NCBI GenBank assembly: GCA_016712625.1
Contig: JADJQQ010000004.1
Location: 372,001-436,000 of the forward strand
Length of the DNA: 64,000 nt
Direction: 5' to 3'
Origin: Candidatus Competibacteraceae bacterium
GTDB taxonomy: Bacteria; Pseudomonadota; Gammaproteobacteria; Competibacterales; Competibacteraceae
Positions 45,383-53,893 of this stretch are shown piece after piece. The notes under the pieces were generated by a model. The model worked only from the letters and a program-made list of their open reading frames with translations, made no database searches and had not been told where the DNA came from. Position 1 is the first letter of the stretch. Every line of letters begins with the position of its first letter. The position numbers and the translations under genes are program-made.

Positions 45383-46026
45383 GATTGTCGCTCCTTTGCC
45401 GTCACATCTGGCGCAAACAACAGTTCGCGGTGGGTCTGAACATACTCTAAGAACTTGCGGGTCGCCTTGACCACCGCGCGCGGGGTGATGGTCGCTCCGG
45501 TAAATTGATCGAACGCGCCGCCATCCTTCTTGACCTTCCAGCCCTCCAGCCGCGGATTGTGTAGCGATTTATCGGCAAATCCCAGAATCCAAGGCGAGCG
45601 TTTTTCATCAATACCATCGCCCAGCCCCGGCGTTTCCTTGTGCGCCAGCACCCTCACGCCAGCCAGGGTTCCATCCGCATAAACCCCGATCAACAGCTGA
45701 ATCGGCCCGCTGTAGCCGTCTGGCGCGGTCGGCGTGGCGAACAGCGCCACCGGCTGGCCGCTCTTGCGGGCGCGATAAACCGTGACTGACTGGTCGGTCC
45801 CCAACCATTCCGGCGCAACCACTTCGATGGCGTCATCGACCACCACGTTGTCGTAACGCTCGGCTGGCACCAACTGATTCAAACTGACTTCCAAGGCCTT
45901 GCGTTGAGCCTCGGCGATAATATCCTTGGTGCCGGTATAGGTCACGGCGACCAGAGCGCTGCCCACCACGGCGAAACCGAACAAGATCAGGCCGGCGAGC
46001 CCCATGCTCTTGGCGAAGGTTTTCAT
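45379..46026 (-). CDS. rnfG: Rnf complex subunit G (covalent FMN protein)
   Basis: Subunit with one N-terminal membrane helix (LAGLILFGFAVVGSALVAVTY) and a periplasmic FMN domain. The covalent flavin is expected on the second Thr of FTGATITPRAVV, the S/T-G-A-T motif. Other conserved parts are LAHKETPGLGDGID and FAGV-like beta strands in the VYADGTLAGVRVL region. The 215-residue form uses the ATG at 46026, which overlaps the rnfD stop by 4 bases; an upstream open frame belongs to another frame of rnfD. Confidence 0.95.
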   Translation of the reverse strand: MKTFAKSMGLAGLILFGFAVVGSALVAVTYTGTKDIIAEAQRKALEVSLNQLVPAERYDNVVVDDAIEVVAPEWLGTDQSVTVYRARKSGQPVALFATPTAPDGYSGPIQLLIGVYADGTLAGVRVLAHKETPGLGDGIDEKRSPWILGFADKSLHNPRLEGWKVKKDGGAFDQFTGATITPRAVVKATRKFLEYVQTHRELLFAPDVTAKERQS

Positions 46027-47060
46027 CCTCGCCGCGCTCCGAACACCTTTGGCTGGGTATATAAATCGATGGTCGGCGCGGCGATATTCATTAATAACAC
46101 TGCAAAGGCCACCCCGTCGGGATAGCCGCCAAAGCTGCGGATGATGTAGGTCAGAACGCCGACGCCAGCTCCATAGAGCAACCGCCCGCGCGGGGTGGTG
46201 CTCGCTGTGACTGGATCGGTGGCAATGAAGAAGGCGCCGAAAATCGCGGCCCCGCTCCAAAGATGAAACCACGGCGGCGCATAGCGCTGCGGGTCGATCA
46301 GATAGAAAATTGTCGAAATCACCGCCAGGCCGCTCAATAGCCCAGCGGGAATCTGCCAAGCAGCGACACGGGTGTAGATCAGCCATAACCCACCGGCTAG
46401 AAAGCCTGAAGCCGCCCACTCCCAACCGCTACCCGCGACAATGCCGAACACTGGACTGTTTCGGATATCGGCCACTGCCAATCCCAGCCCCAGCTGGGTG
46501 CGTAACGCGTCCAGCGGCGTGGCTCCGGTCAGCGCGTCGGCCGCCAGGCGATCAGGCAAAAGGCCGTTGAAAATCGCTTGCAGCGTCTCGATCAGCGACA
46601 GGGCGTGGGCTTGGCCAATACCCTGAGGAATCAACCAGCTACTCATTTCACGCGGAAAAGAAATCAGCAGCACGACATAGCCGATCATCGCCGGATTAAA
46701 TGGGTTGTAACCCAAGCCGCCGTACAAATGCTTGGCGACGACAATCGCTGACAGCACCCCAATCACAGTCATCCACCACGGCGCTAGCGGCGGTAACGCC
46801 ACCGCCAATAACCAAGCCGTCACCACAGCGCTGTAATCCGCCAAATGGGTCGCTATCGGCTTGTTGCGGACCGCCAGCATGGCGGCTTCAGCCATTAAGG
46901 CCACCACCGTCGCGACGGCAAGATTGACCAGCACGCCCCAGCCGAAAAACCAGATCAACGCGGTGGCGCCCGGAACCATCGCATACAGCACCCGGCGCAT
47001 GACTTGCCCGACACTTGTCTCACCCAGTACGTGGGGAGAAGTCAGCGTTTTAAAGTGCAT
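46023..47060 (-). CDS. rnfD: Rnf complex subunit D
   Basis: Polytopic membrane subunit carrying covalent FMN. The 345-residue product has about nine hydrophobic segments, the TSPHV start typical of RnfD, KHLYGGLGYNPFNPAMIGYV, the flavinylation motif DALTGATPLDALR, FFIATDPVTAST, and SFGGYPDGVAFAVLLMN. As read, its start lies inside the rnfC frame; after correction of the rnfC indel the two are separated by about six bases. Confidence 0.96.
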   Translation of the reverse strand: MHFKTLTSPHVLGETSVGQVMRRVLYAMVPGATALIWFFGWGVLVNLAVATVVALMAEAAMLAVRNKPIATHLADYSAVVTAWLLAVALPPLAPWWMTVIGVLSAIVVAKHLYGGLGYNPFNPAMIGYVVLLISFPREMSSWLIPQGIGQAHALSLIETLQAIFNGLLPDRLAADALTGATPLDALRTQLGLGLAVADIRNSPVFGIVAGSGWEWAASGFLAGGLWLIYTRVAAWQIPAGLLSGLAVISTIFYLIDPQRYAPPWFHLWSGAAIFGAFFIATDPVTASTTPRGRLLYGAGVGVLTYIIRSFGGYPDGVAFAVLLMNIAAPTIDLYTQPKVFGARRG

Positions 47061-48604
47061 GGGGACTCAATCGCTCCGCTGGCCAGTTTCAGTCGCTGGT
47101 TCGGGCGCGGGCGGAGCCGCCTTGGCGCTATGGGCCGCGACGGCTTCGTTAGGCGGGTTTTCCACCGCCACCGCGCGTGACGCGGGCGCTTTTGCCGCAG
47201 CTTGGCATCTCGCTCCTGCTTCTCGCGTTCCAGCCGTTCCAACCGCGCTTGGTGCCGCTGCCGGGCGAGTTCAGCTTTTTGTTTTTCTTTCTCCTGAGCC
47301 CAAATCTCATTCTTGGCGTAGCGGTAATACTGCACCAGCGGGAGGTGACTCGGACAAACATAGCTGCAACAACCACACTCGATACAGCTGAACAGGTGGT
47401 AATCTTGCGCTTTGTCGAATTCTTTGGCGCGCGCGTGCCAGTACAATTGTTGCGGTAACAAATTCGCCGGACAGGCATCGACGCAGGCTCCACAACGGAT
47501 GCAAGGCATCACGGGCCGCAGGGGAGCCAGCTCGGCGGCGCTGGCGGCGAGAAGGCAGTTAGTGGCTTTGGTGACCGGCACTCCATCATCGTGGACGGCG
47601 AAACCCATCATCGGCCCACCCATGATTAACCGCTCGACCCCATCCCGATAACCGCCGCTTTGGGCGATCAGTTCGGAGAACGGCGTACCCAGCAACACTT
47701 CAAGGTTTTGTGGTTGGTTCACATGACCGGTGATGGTGACGGTGCGAGAAATGACCGGCTCGCCAAACTCGATTGCGCGGTAGATGGTGTAAGCAGTGCC
47801 AACATTGAAGCATTGCACCCCGACATCAACGGGCAAACCATCGACTGGGGTTTCCTTCGCCGTCAACAGCTTGACCAGCTGTTTGACGCTACCGCTCGGA
47901 TAACGGGTCGGCACCGGCCGCACCGCGAAGCCCGTTCCGGCGCAAGCGGCCACCATCGCGGCGATCGCTTCCGGCTTGTCGTCCTCAATGCCGATTAGCA
48001 CTTCGCGCGGCTCCAACAGATGCGCGATGACATGCAATCCGGCGATGATCTCCGCCGCCCGTTCTCGCATGATCCGGTCATCGCAGGTGATCCACGGTTC
48101 GCACTCGGCGCCATTTAGAATCAAGGTTTCCAACGCCTCGGCATGGCCGCTTGGATTGAGCTTGACGGCGCTGGGAAACGCGGCGCCTCCTAGACCGACC
48201 ACGCCGGCGCTGCGCAACCGGTTGCGCACTTCACTGGGATGCAAGCGGCGATAGTCGACTGCTTGCCGCTCCACCCAGCGTTCCTCACCGTCGCTTTCAA
48301 TAACCACACACCAATCTGGCAACCCGGAAGGATGCGGTACCGGCTGTTGCTCGACCGCAATCACTTTGCCCGAGGTCGGGGCGTGAATGGCAGCGCTGAT
48401 GTAACCATCGGGCTGGCCAATCATCTGTCCTTTCAGCACCCGCTCGCCAGCCCGCGCCAACGGCTTGGCGATGGCTCCGATATGTTGCCGCAATGGGACT
48501 GTCAGGCGGTGCGGCAGCGCGCTCCACCGGATTGGTTGCTGGTTCGATTCGGTTTTGTGGCGAACCGTTTTCAAGCCGCCGTGAAACGGAAACAGTCCGC
48601 TCAT
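47042..48604 (-). CDS. rnfC: Rnf complex subunit C, with a probable frameshift near the C-terminus
   Basis: Peripheral subunit with NADH/FMN and two [4Fe-4S] sites, homologous to the Nqo1/NuoF fold. Visible are LPHRLTVPLRQHIGA, GKVIAVEQQPVPHPSG, GLGGAAFPSAVKL, NGAECEPWIT, PTRYPSGSVKQL, and the ferredoxin-type motifs CIRCGACVDACP and CIECGCCSYVCPSHLP. A charged coiled-coil tail follows (KQKAELARQRHQARLERLER). As read, the last 43 codons after KLRQK give an Arg/Pro-rich tail that runs into rnfD. One more base in the four-A run (47190-47193, T on plus) gives APASRAVAVENPPNEAVAAH and onward, an Ala/Pro-rich tail typical of RnfC, stopping at 47067. The ATG at 48604 overlaps the rnfB stop. Confidence 0.94.
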   Translation of the reverse strand: MSGLFPFHGGLKTVRHKTESNQQPIRWSALPHRLTVPLRQHIGAIAKPLARAGERVLKGQMIGQPDGYISAAIHAPTSGKVIAVEQQPVPHPSGLPDWCVVIESDGEERWVERQAVDYRRLHPSEVRNRLRSAGVVGLGGAAFPSAVKLNPSGHAEALETLILNGAECEPWITCDDRIMRERAAEIIAGLHVIAHLLEPREVLIGIEDDKPEAIAAMVAACAGTGFAVRPVPTRYPSGSVKQLVKLLTAKETPVDGLPVDVGVQCFNVGTAYTIYRAIEFGEPVISRTVTITGHVNQPQNLEVLLGTPFSELIAQSGGYRDGVERLIMGGPMMGFAVHDDGVPVTKATNCLLAASAAELAPLRPVMPCIRCGACVDACPANLLPQQLYWHARAKEFDKAQDYHLFSCIECGCCSYVCPSHLPLVQYYRYAKNEIWAQEKEKQKAELARQRHQARLERLEREKQERDAKLRQKRPRHARWRWKTRLTKPSRPIAPRRLRPRPNQRLKLASGAIESPCTLKR

Positions 48605-49173
48605 GCCGCCGCCTGTTCGACCGACCCCCTGGCCCCGGTGTCGGCAAGGGGATAAGTCCATTTCCAATTCGCGATGGTCTGGGCGATTGGCGTCATATAG
48701 ATGCAATCGACCGGACAGGGCGCGATGCATAACTCGCAGCCGGTGCATTCCTTGGCAATGACCGTATGCATGTGTTTGGCGGCGCCCAGGATTGCGTCTA
48801 CCGGGCAAGCCTGGATGCACAAGGTGCAACCGATGCAATTTCGTTCGTCAATCACCGCCACCATTTTCGGCTTTTCGGCGCCATTTTCGGGATTGAGCGG
48901 CTTGGGATCACGGCCCAGCAATTCGGCCAAGGCAACGATGCCCGTTTCGCCGCCCGGCGGACATTGGTTGATATCCGCTTCACCGGCGGCGATAGCTTCA
49001 GCATAGGGACGGCAACCGGCGAAACCGCACTGACCGCATTGGGTTTGCGGCAAAATGGCGTCAATTTTCTCAACGACAGGATCACCTTCCACCCGTAACC
49101 GTACCGCGGCAAAACCCAACATGAGACCTGAAGCGCCAGCCAATACTCCCAAGGCAATCACAGCGACCCACAT
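48601..49173 (-). CDS. rnfB: Rnf complex subunit B (iron-sulfur protein)
   Basis: Membrane-anchored ferredoxin-like subunit that takes electrons from ferredoxin. The 190-residue product has an N-terminal membrane helix, the CGQCGFAGCRPYAEAIA cluster motif (4Fe-4S domain), then two ferredoxin motifs, CIGCTLCIQACPVDAI and CTGCELCIAPCPVDCI. It begins 4 bases after rnfA and overlaps rnfC by 4. Confidence 0.96.
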   Translation of the reverse strand: MWVAVIALGVLAGASGLMLGFAAVRLRVEGDPVVEKIDAILPQTQCGQCGFAGCRPYAEAIAAGEADINQCPPGGETGIVALAELLGRDPKPLNPENGAEKPKMVAVIDERNCIGCTLCIQACPVDAILGAAKHMHTVIAKECTGCELCIAPCPVDCIYMTPIAQTIANWKWTYPLADTGARGSVEQAAA

Positions 49174-49177
49174 GACA

Positions 49178-49762
49178 TCAGCCTCGCACCAGCCCCGCGA
49201 ACCCCATGAACGCCAAGGACATCAAACCGGCGGTGATCATGGTGATCGCTGGACCCCGAAAGTGAACCGGCACGTCGGCCACCACGATCCGCTCGCGCAT
49301 GGCGGCGAACAACACCATCACCAGCGAAAATCCGATTGCCGCGCCAAACCCGTACAGCGCCGATGCGATGAAATCGTGCCGCGCCTGCACGTTCAGCAGC
49401 GCCGCGGCTAACACCGCGCAGTTGGTCGTGATTAGCGGCAGATAAATGCCGAGCGCCTGATACAACACCGGGCTGGTTTTATGCACCACCATCTCGGTGA
49501 ACTGCACCACCACGGCGATGACCAAAATGAAAGCGATGGTGCGCAGGTACTCCAATCCCAGCGGAATCAACAAGTAATGATCGGTCAGATAAGCGCAGAT
49601 GGATGAGAGGGTCAATACGAAAGTGGTCGCCAACCCCATTCCCATCGCCGTCTCCAACTTACGGGAAACCCCCATAAACGGACACAGGCCCAGAAATTTC
49701 ACCAGCACGTAGTTGTTGACTAGAATCGTGCTGAGCAGGATCAGCGCATATTCGTTTATCAC
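49178..49762 (-). CDS. rnfA: Rnf complex subunit A
   Basis: Six-helix membrane subunit, homologous to RnfE and NqrE, with which it forms the intramembrane iron-sulfur site. The 194-residue product has LVNNYVLVKFLGLCPFMGVS and LPLITTNCAVLAAAL. The GTG at 49762 is chosen because GGGAG lies about eight bases upstream and the protein then begins MINEYALILL, aligned with known RnfA starts; TTG codons at 49768 and 49777 are alternatives. It is the first gene of the operon. The 282-base region upstream has a possible weak promoter (TTTGGC and TATATG at 17 bases on the minus strand, around 49960-49985). Confidence 0.93.
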   Translation of the reverse strand: MINEYALILLSTILVNNYVLVKFLGLCPFMGVSRKLETAMGMGLATTFVLTLSSICAYLTDHYLLIPLGLEYLRTIAFILVIAVVVQFTEMVVHKTSPVLYQALGIYLPLITTNCAVLAAALLNVQARHDFIASALYGFGAAIGFSLVMVLFAAMRERIVVADVPVHFRGPAITMITAGLMSLAFMGFAGLVRG

Positions 49763-49977
49763 CGCCAATACTCCCAAGCAGCAGGGTTCATAACGAAGGG
49801 CAAGATCACAATGGACACAGGCTCAGCCACGGGGCGGGGGTAGAAATTCTGGCCCCAGAAATGGATCAGGGGCGCACAAACCAGCAGAAAACCAGCCATC
49901 AGCGAGCGGTTAATGTAGCAGATTCGCCTGGAGCTTTGCCAGACGGCTTGGCCGCAAGCATATAATTTAAGGTTCTA

Positions 49978-49987
49978 TTTGGCCAAA
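49978..49987. repeat. Short palindrome TTTGGCCAAA upstream of rnfA
   Basis: Perfect 10-base palindrome in the rnfA-argF gap, within the possible promoter region. It could be chance; noted because the rest of the gap (49763-50044) shows no gene. Confidence 0.35.
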
Positions 49988-50044
49988 GCATATATTTTTT
50001 CGTCCGGCAAGCCCTTCAGAGCCATCCGTCCAGAACCCACCGTC

Positions 50045-50965
50045 TCAGCCGCTGGATTTTGCATCCAGCAGGAGAAATTCCATCAGCGCTTTTTGCGAAT
50101 GCAGCCGATTTTCGGCTTGATCCCAGACGCGGCTTTGCGGTCCGTCAATGACTTCGGCGCTGACTTCCTCGCCGCGATGCGCTGGCAGACAATGCAGGAA
50201 AATCGCATCGGGCCGGGCCTGCGCCATCATCGCGGCCGTGACTTGATAGGGCGTGAAATCTCGCACTCGCCTCGCCTCCTCTGCCTCCCGACCCATACTG
50301 GCCCAGACATCGGTCGTCACGACGTCGGCATTTCTCGCGGCGGCCATGGGATCGCGCAGCAAAACCACATGATCGGCGGCTCGCTTCAGTAAGTCGGCAT
50401 CCGGCTCGTAGCCGGGCGGGACCGCAATTCGCAATTGAAAATCGAACTGGCAAGCGGCTTCCAAATAACTATTGCACATATTATTGCCATCGCCGATCCA
50501 GGCCACGATCCGCTTGCGGATATCACCACAATGTTCGATAAAGGTCTGCAAGTCAGCCAGCAGTTGGCAAGGATGGTTGTAATCAGTCAGCCCATTGATG
50601 ACTGGCACCTTGGAATACTCGGCAAAACGCTTCACATTGCCATGCTCGAAGGTGCGGATCATCACAATATCGACCATGCTGGAGAGCACGCGGGCCGTAT
50701 CCTCAATCGGCTCACCCCGTCCCAGTTGGGTATCGCGGGGCGATAAAAAAATTGCGCTACCGCCCAACTGGACCATCCCAGCATCAAACGAAATCCTGGT
50801 GCGCGTCGAGGCTTTATCGAAGATCATGCCCAGCACTTTCTGGGGAAAGGGCGTGTAGTGCTCGCCTTTGCGGTGCAGTGCTTTTAACTCGGCGGCACGA
50901 TGCAACAGCTGCTGCAATTCCGCCGGCGTCAAATCTAGCAAACTGAGGAAATGGCGTGTTTTCAT
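50045..50965 (-). CDS. argF: Ornithine carbamoyltransferase
   Basis: Condenses ornithine with carbamoyl phosphate to citrulline in arginine synthesis. The 306-residue product has the carbamoyl-phosphate loop KASTRTRISFDAGM, the HPCQLLADLQT segment, the ornithine site VWASMG, and FLHCLPAHRGEEV with the catalytic Cys. The ATG at 50965 (MKTRHFLSLLDLT) matches the family; the upstream open frame of 30 codons is ignored. argD or argG are not adjacent. A terminator-like hairpin lies 119 bases upstream (51070-51105). An ArgR box was not recognised by eye. Confidence 0.96.
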   Translation of the reverse strand: MKTRHFLSLLDLTPAELQQLLHRAAELKALHRKGEHYTPFPQKVLGMIFDKASTRTRISFDAGMVQLGGSAIFLSPRDTQLGRGEPIEDTARVLSSMVDIVMIRTFEHGNVKRFAEYSKVPVINGLTDYNHPCQLLADLQTFIEHCGDIRKRIVAWIGDGNNMCNSYLEAACQFDFQLRIAVPPGYEPDADLLKRAADHVVLLRDPMAAARNADVVTTDVWASMGREAEEARRVRDFTPYQVTAAMMAQARPDAIFLHCLPAHRGEEVSAEVIDGPQSRVWDQAENRLHSQKALMEFLLLDAKSSG

Positions 50966-51069
50966 TTTGGATTCGCTGAAAATGCCCGGATTGTGGATAA
51001 TCCGTTGGTGGTCCGCCTCACCGGTTTGGGAAAGGGCGCAACCGCGCCTAAGCAACCGCTCACAAACCG

Positions 51070-51105
51070 TGCTTTAAAACAAAACGGCAGCGATAGTGCT
51101 GCCGT
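51070..51105 (-). terminator. Terminator-like hairpin upstream of argF
   Basis: ACGGCAGC (51084-51091) pairs perfectly with GCTGCCGT (51098-51105) around six bases. On the minus strand it is followed by TTTTGTTTTAAAGC. No minus-strand gene lies immediately upstream of it; the plus-strand Nudix gene starts at 51197. It may stop read-through from the distant ptsI end, end a small RNA, or attenuate argF. Confidence 0.65.
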
Positions 51106-51196
51106 GATTGAAAAAACTGTAGACTAGCTCTCTTCACGGATTTAGACAAATGGATTTTTTATTCGTCCGTATTATTCCTATCCAAGCTGGATTCTG

Positions 51197-51700
51197 ATGG
51201 AAATCAATTACTGTCCACAATGCGGCAAGTCTCTGCGCTCGGCTGAGATTGGCGGGAGAACCCGACGCTGTTGCAGCGACGCCGGCTGTTCTTATGTGTT
51301 CTGGAACAATCCTATTCCGGTGGTCGCCGCCATTGTTGAAGTGGATGGCACCATCATTCTGGCCCGCGGTAAGGAGTGGCCAGAAAAAATGTATGGTCTG
51401 ATTACCGGTTTTCTGGAGCAGGATGAAACACCGGACGACGCCGTGCGACGCGAAGTGCGGGAAGAGCTCGGCTTGGAGGCCACAGCCGCCCATTTCCTTG
51501 GCAATTATACGTTTTTTGAGATGAATCAGTTGCTTCTAGCCTATCACGTCACCGCTTGGGGCGATATCATCCTCGGCGATGAACTGGCGGACATCAAGCG
51601 GGTACCGGTCGAACGCCTGAAGCCGTGGACCATCGGCACCGGCCCCGCCGTGCGCGACTGGTTAGCCCTGCGGCGGCATCAAGGTGATCCTTACTCGTAA
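51197..51700 (+). CDS. Nudix hydrolase with N-terminal zinc ribbon
   Basis: Nudix enzyme of unknown substrate. The 167-residue product starts with a zinc ribbon (CPQCG at Cys6/Cys9, then CCSDAGC with Cys26/Cys31) and continues with a Nudix domain whose box is complete: G-FLEQ-x-E-TPDDAVRREVREELG. It resembles NADH pyrophosphatase NudC in layout but is shorter and lacks the SQPWPFPxS motif, so NAD-type substrates are not implied. It stands alone on the plus strand between two minus-strand blocks. Confidence 0.88.
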   Translation: MEINYCPQCGKSLRSAEIGGRTRRCCSDAGCSYVFWNNPIPVVAAIVEVDGTIILARGKEWPEKMYGLITGFLEQDETPDDAVRREVREELGLEATAAHFLGNYTFFEMNQLLLAYHVTAWGDIILGDELADIKRVPVERLKPWTIGTGPAVRDWLALRRHQGDPYS

Positions 51701-51809
51701 TCGGAGATTCACCATTCGCTCGCATCCCAGCCTGTTGTATTTCTAAGACGGGACCAGAAAGGATTGAATGAAGCCGTAAGCGACTCCTACGGTATCTCCT
51801 TTTCCATTC

Positions 51810-53564
51810 TCAATTCTGGGCAATGGTTTTTAGCAATTCGGCATACTTTGCAGCGTCGGTCGTCTGCAACAGACGTTGCACGGTTTGCGTTAATTCACCC
51901 ACATGGCAGTCCTGCACAGCCCGCTTGATCTCTAGCACACCGGTCGGATGCATACTGAACTGGGTCAGCCCCAGCCCCAACAGTAATCGGGTATAACGGG
52001 GATCGCCAGCCATTTCTCCGCACAGGCTTACTGGAATACCAGCTCGCTGGCCAGCTCGGATGGTATTTCGCACCAACATTAACACGGCCGGATGCAACGG
52101 GTCGTAAAGGTAGTTAATCTCATCGTCCACCCGATCAATGGCCAAAGTGTATTGAATCAAGTCATTTGTGCCAATTGACAGAAAATCCATGTAACGGGCA
52201 AACTGGCTGGCGCATACGGCCGCCGCCGGCACTTCGATCATGCCGCCAATCGGTATTTTCTCGTCGAACGCCAAGCCGCGACCCCTTAATTCCTGTTTGG
52301 TTTCCGCTACCAGACGCATGACCTGGAAAACTTCCTGGATGGCGGACAGCATCGGAATCATCATCCGCACCGGTCCATGGGCCGAAGCCCGCAGGATAGC
52401 GCGCAACTGCGGCCGGAACATCGTCAGGTCTTTAAGGCACATCCGAATCGCGCGCAACCCCAGCGCCGGATTGGTGCAAACCGGCCCCCCTCGGCCACCA
52501 TCCACTTGTTTGTCGGCACCGAGATCGGCGGTGCGAATCGTGACGGGACTACCATCCAATACCTTGAGAACATGCAGATAAGAGGCGAGATGTTCTTCCT
52601 CATCCGGCACGTCGCGGCGGTTCATGAACAAAAATTCAGTTCGGTAGAGACCGACGCCATCGGCGGTGACTTCCCGCACCGCCGCCGCGTCTTCAGGCAA
52701 CTCGATATTGGCTTGCAACGCCACCGTCACGCCATCGCGGGTGACCGCTGGCTTGCCTTTGAGCTTATTGAGTTCGCGCTGTTGTCGGCGTTCCTCATTC
52801 TGCTTGTGGCGGTAGTAACGCAGGATTCGCTCATCCAGTTCGACCAAGATGACGCCCAGGCGACCATCGACGATCACGGGCTCGTTGTTGCCCAGATAGT
52901 TGCGTGCGTTACGCGCGCCCACCACGGCGGGAATACCCAGGCTGCGGGCTAAGATCGCGGTGTGGGACAAAGGGCCGCCATATTCCGTGACGAAGGCCAA
53001 CACACCCTGATGCTGCATTAGAATGGTATCAGCCGGCGTCAGGTCGTCGGCAACGATGATCCGCCCCTCCAAGCGGTTGGAACTCAGTTCCGAATAACCA
53101 GCATCATTGAGATAGGACGGATCTTCGCTGGTCAAGATGCGTTGCACCCGTCGCGCGACATGCTCGACATCATCTTTACGGGTACGCAAATAAGGATCGT
53201 CCATTTCCTCAAAGACCCGCACCAGCGAGTCCTGCTGGATTTTCAAGGCCCATTCCGCATTACACTTGAGCGAGCGAATCAGATTGATCGGGGCTTCGGT
53301 AAAGGAGACATCACCCAACATCAGCAGGTGTGTGTCGATAAAAGCAGTCGCATCGCTGGTGGCGGAGAGGGGTACGCGGGTCCGAATGTCCTGCAATTGC
53401 TTGCGGGCAAGATCGAGACTATTGAGAAATCGCTGTACCTCATCCTCGACAATGGCGTCGGGAATCGTGTATTCCGTGATTTCCGGTTGGTTGCGTTGCA
53501 GTAGATAAGTCCTACCGATCGCATAGCCGCGCGAAACTCCGATTCCCTGCAGCGATAACGGCAT
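51810..53564 (-). CDS. ptsI: PTS enzyme I (phosphoenolpyruvate-protein phosphotransferase)
   Basis: Transfers phosphate from PEP to HPr. The 584-residue product has the HPr-binding N-terminal domain (QGIGVSRGYAIGRTYLL), the phosphohistidine at His201 in GGPLSHTAILARSLG, and the PEP-utilising C-terminal barrel (LYRTEFLFMNR, MIPMLSAIQEV, FLSIGTNDLIQYTLAIDR, and SLCGEMAGDP with the catalytic Cys). There is no N-terminal GAF domain, so it is the plain enzyme I form rather than PtsP. It follows the HPr gene by 12 bases and ends the rpoN-pts cluster. No EIIB/EIIC sugar permease is present in the window. Confidence 0.94.
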   Translation of the reverse strand: MPLSLQGIGVSRGYAIGRTYLLQRNQPEITEYTIPDAIVEDEVQRFLNSLDLARKQLQDIRTRVPLSATSDATAFIDTHLLMLGDVSFTEAPINLIRSLKCNAEWALKIQQDSLVRVFEEMDDPYLRTRKDDVEHVARRVQRILTSEDPSYLNDAGYSELSSNRLEGRIIVADDLTPADTILMQHQGVLAFVTEYGGPLSHTAILARSLGIPAVVGARNARNYLGNNEPVIVDGRLGVILVELDERILRYYRHKQNEERRQQRELNKLKGKPAVTRDGVTVALQANIELPEDAAAVREVTADGVGLYRTEFLFMNRRDVPDEEEHLASYLHVLKVLDGSPVTIRTADLGADKQVDGGRGGPVCTNPALGLRAIRMCLKDLTMFRPQLRAILRASAHGPVRMMIPMLSAIQEVFQVMRLVAETKQELRGRGLAFDEKIPIGGMIEVPAAAVCASQFARYMDFLSIGTNDLIQYTLAIDRVDDEINYLYDPLHPAVLMLVRNTIRAGQRAGIPVSLCGEMAGDPRYTRLLLGLGLTQFSMHPTGVLEIKRAVQDCHVGELTQTVQRLLQTTDAAKYAELLKTIAQN

Positions 53565-53576
53565 GGAGCAACCCTC

Positions 53577-53846
53577 TCATTCACCCTCGTCAAAACGGCG
53601 TAGAATCAGATTTTCCAAATGCTCGAGCGCCTGTTCGGCCTCGGGTCCGCTGGCTTGCAATTCCAGCTGCGTCCCACAACCGGCCGCCAGCATCATGACG
53701 CCCATGATACTCTTGCCGTTGACTTCGCGATTACCGCGCAACAGCCGAATTTCGGCGTCAAACCCCGCCGCCAAGGTCACAAACTTGGCGGCGGCCCGGG
53801 CATGCAAGCCGAGTTTGTTGATAATGACGATTTCCCGTTTCAGCAC
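53577..53846 (-). CDS. ptsO: HPr-family phosphocarrier protein
   Basis: Phosphocarrier accepting phosphate from enzyme I. The 89-residue product has the active His15 in NKLGLHARAAAK and the regulatory Ser46 in NGKSIMGVMML, the residue that HPr kinase HprK phosphorylates. It lies between rapZ and ptsI in a cluster with hprK and ptsN, so it could equally be named ptsH; ptsO is used because it sits with rpoN-ptsN. Length and both sites are normal for the family. Confidence 0.92.
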   Translation of the reverse strand: MLKREIVIINKLGLHARAAAKFVTLAAGFDAEIRLLRGNREVNGKSIMGVMMLAAGCGTQLELQASGPEAEQALEHLENLILRRFDEGE

Positions 53847-53893
53847 TCCAAATACTCCACTATTCCCGGCTGCGGTAGCAACGCGTTCGCTGC

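Noticed and set aside
48605..48838. N-terminal extension of rnfC
   Set aside because: The upstream part of the open frame is an out-of-frame reading of rnfB; the ATG at 48604 overlapping the rnfB stop is the operon-type start.
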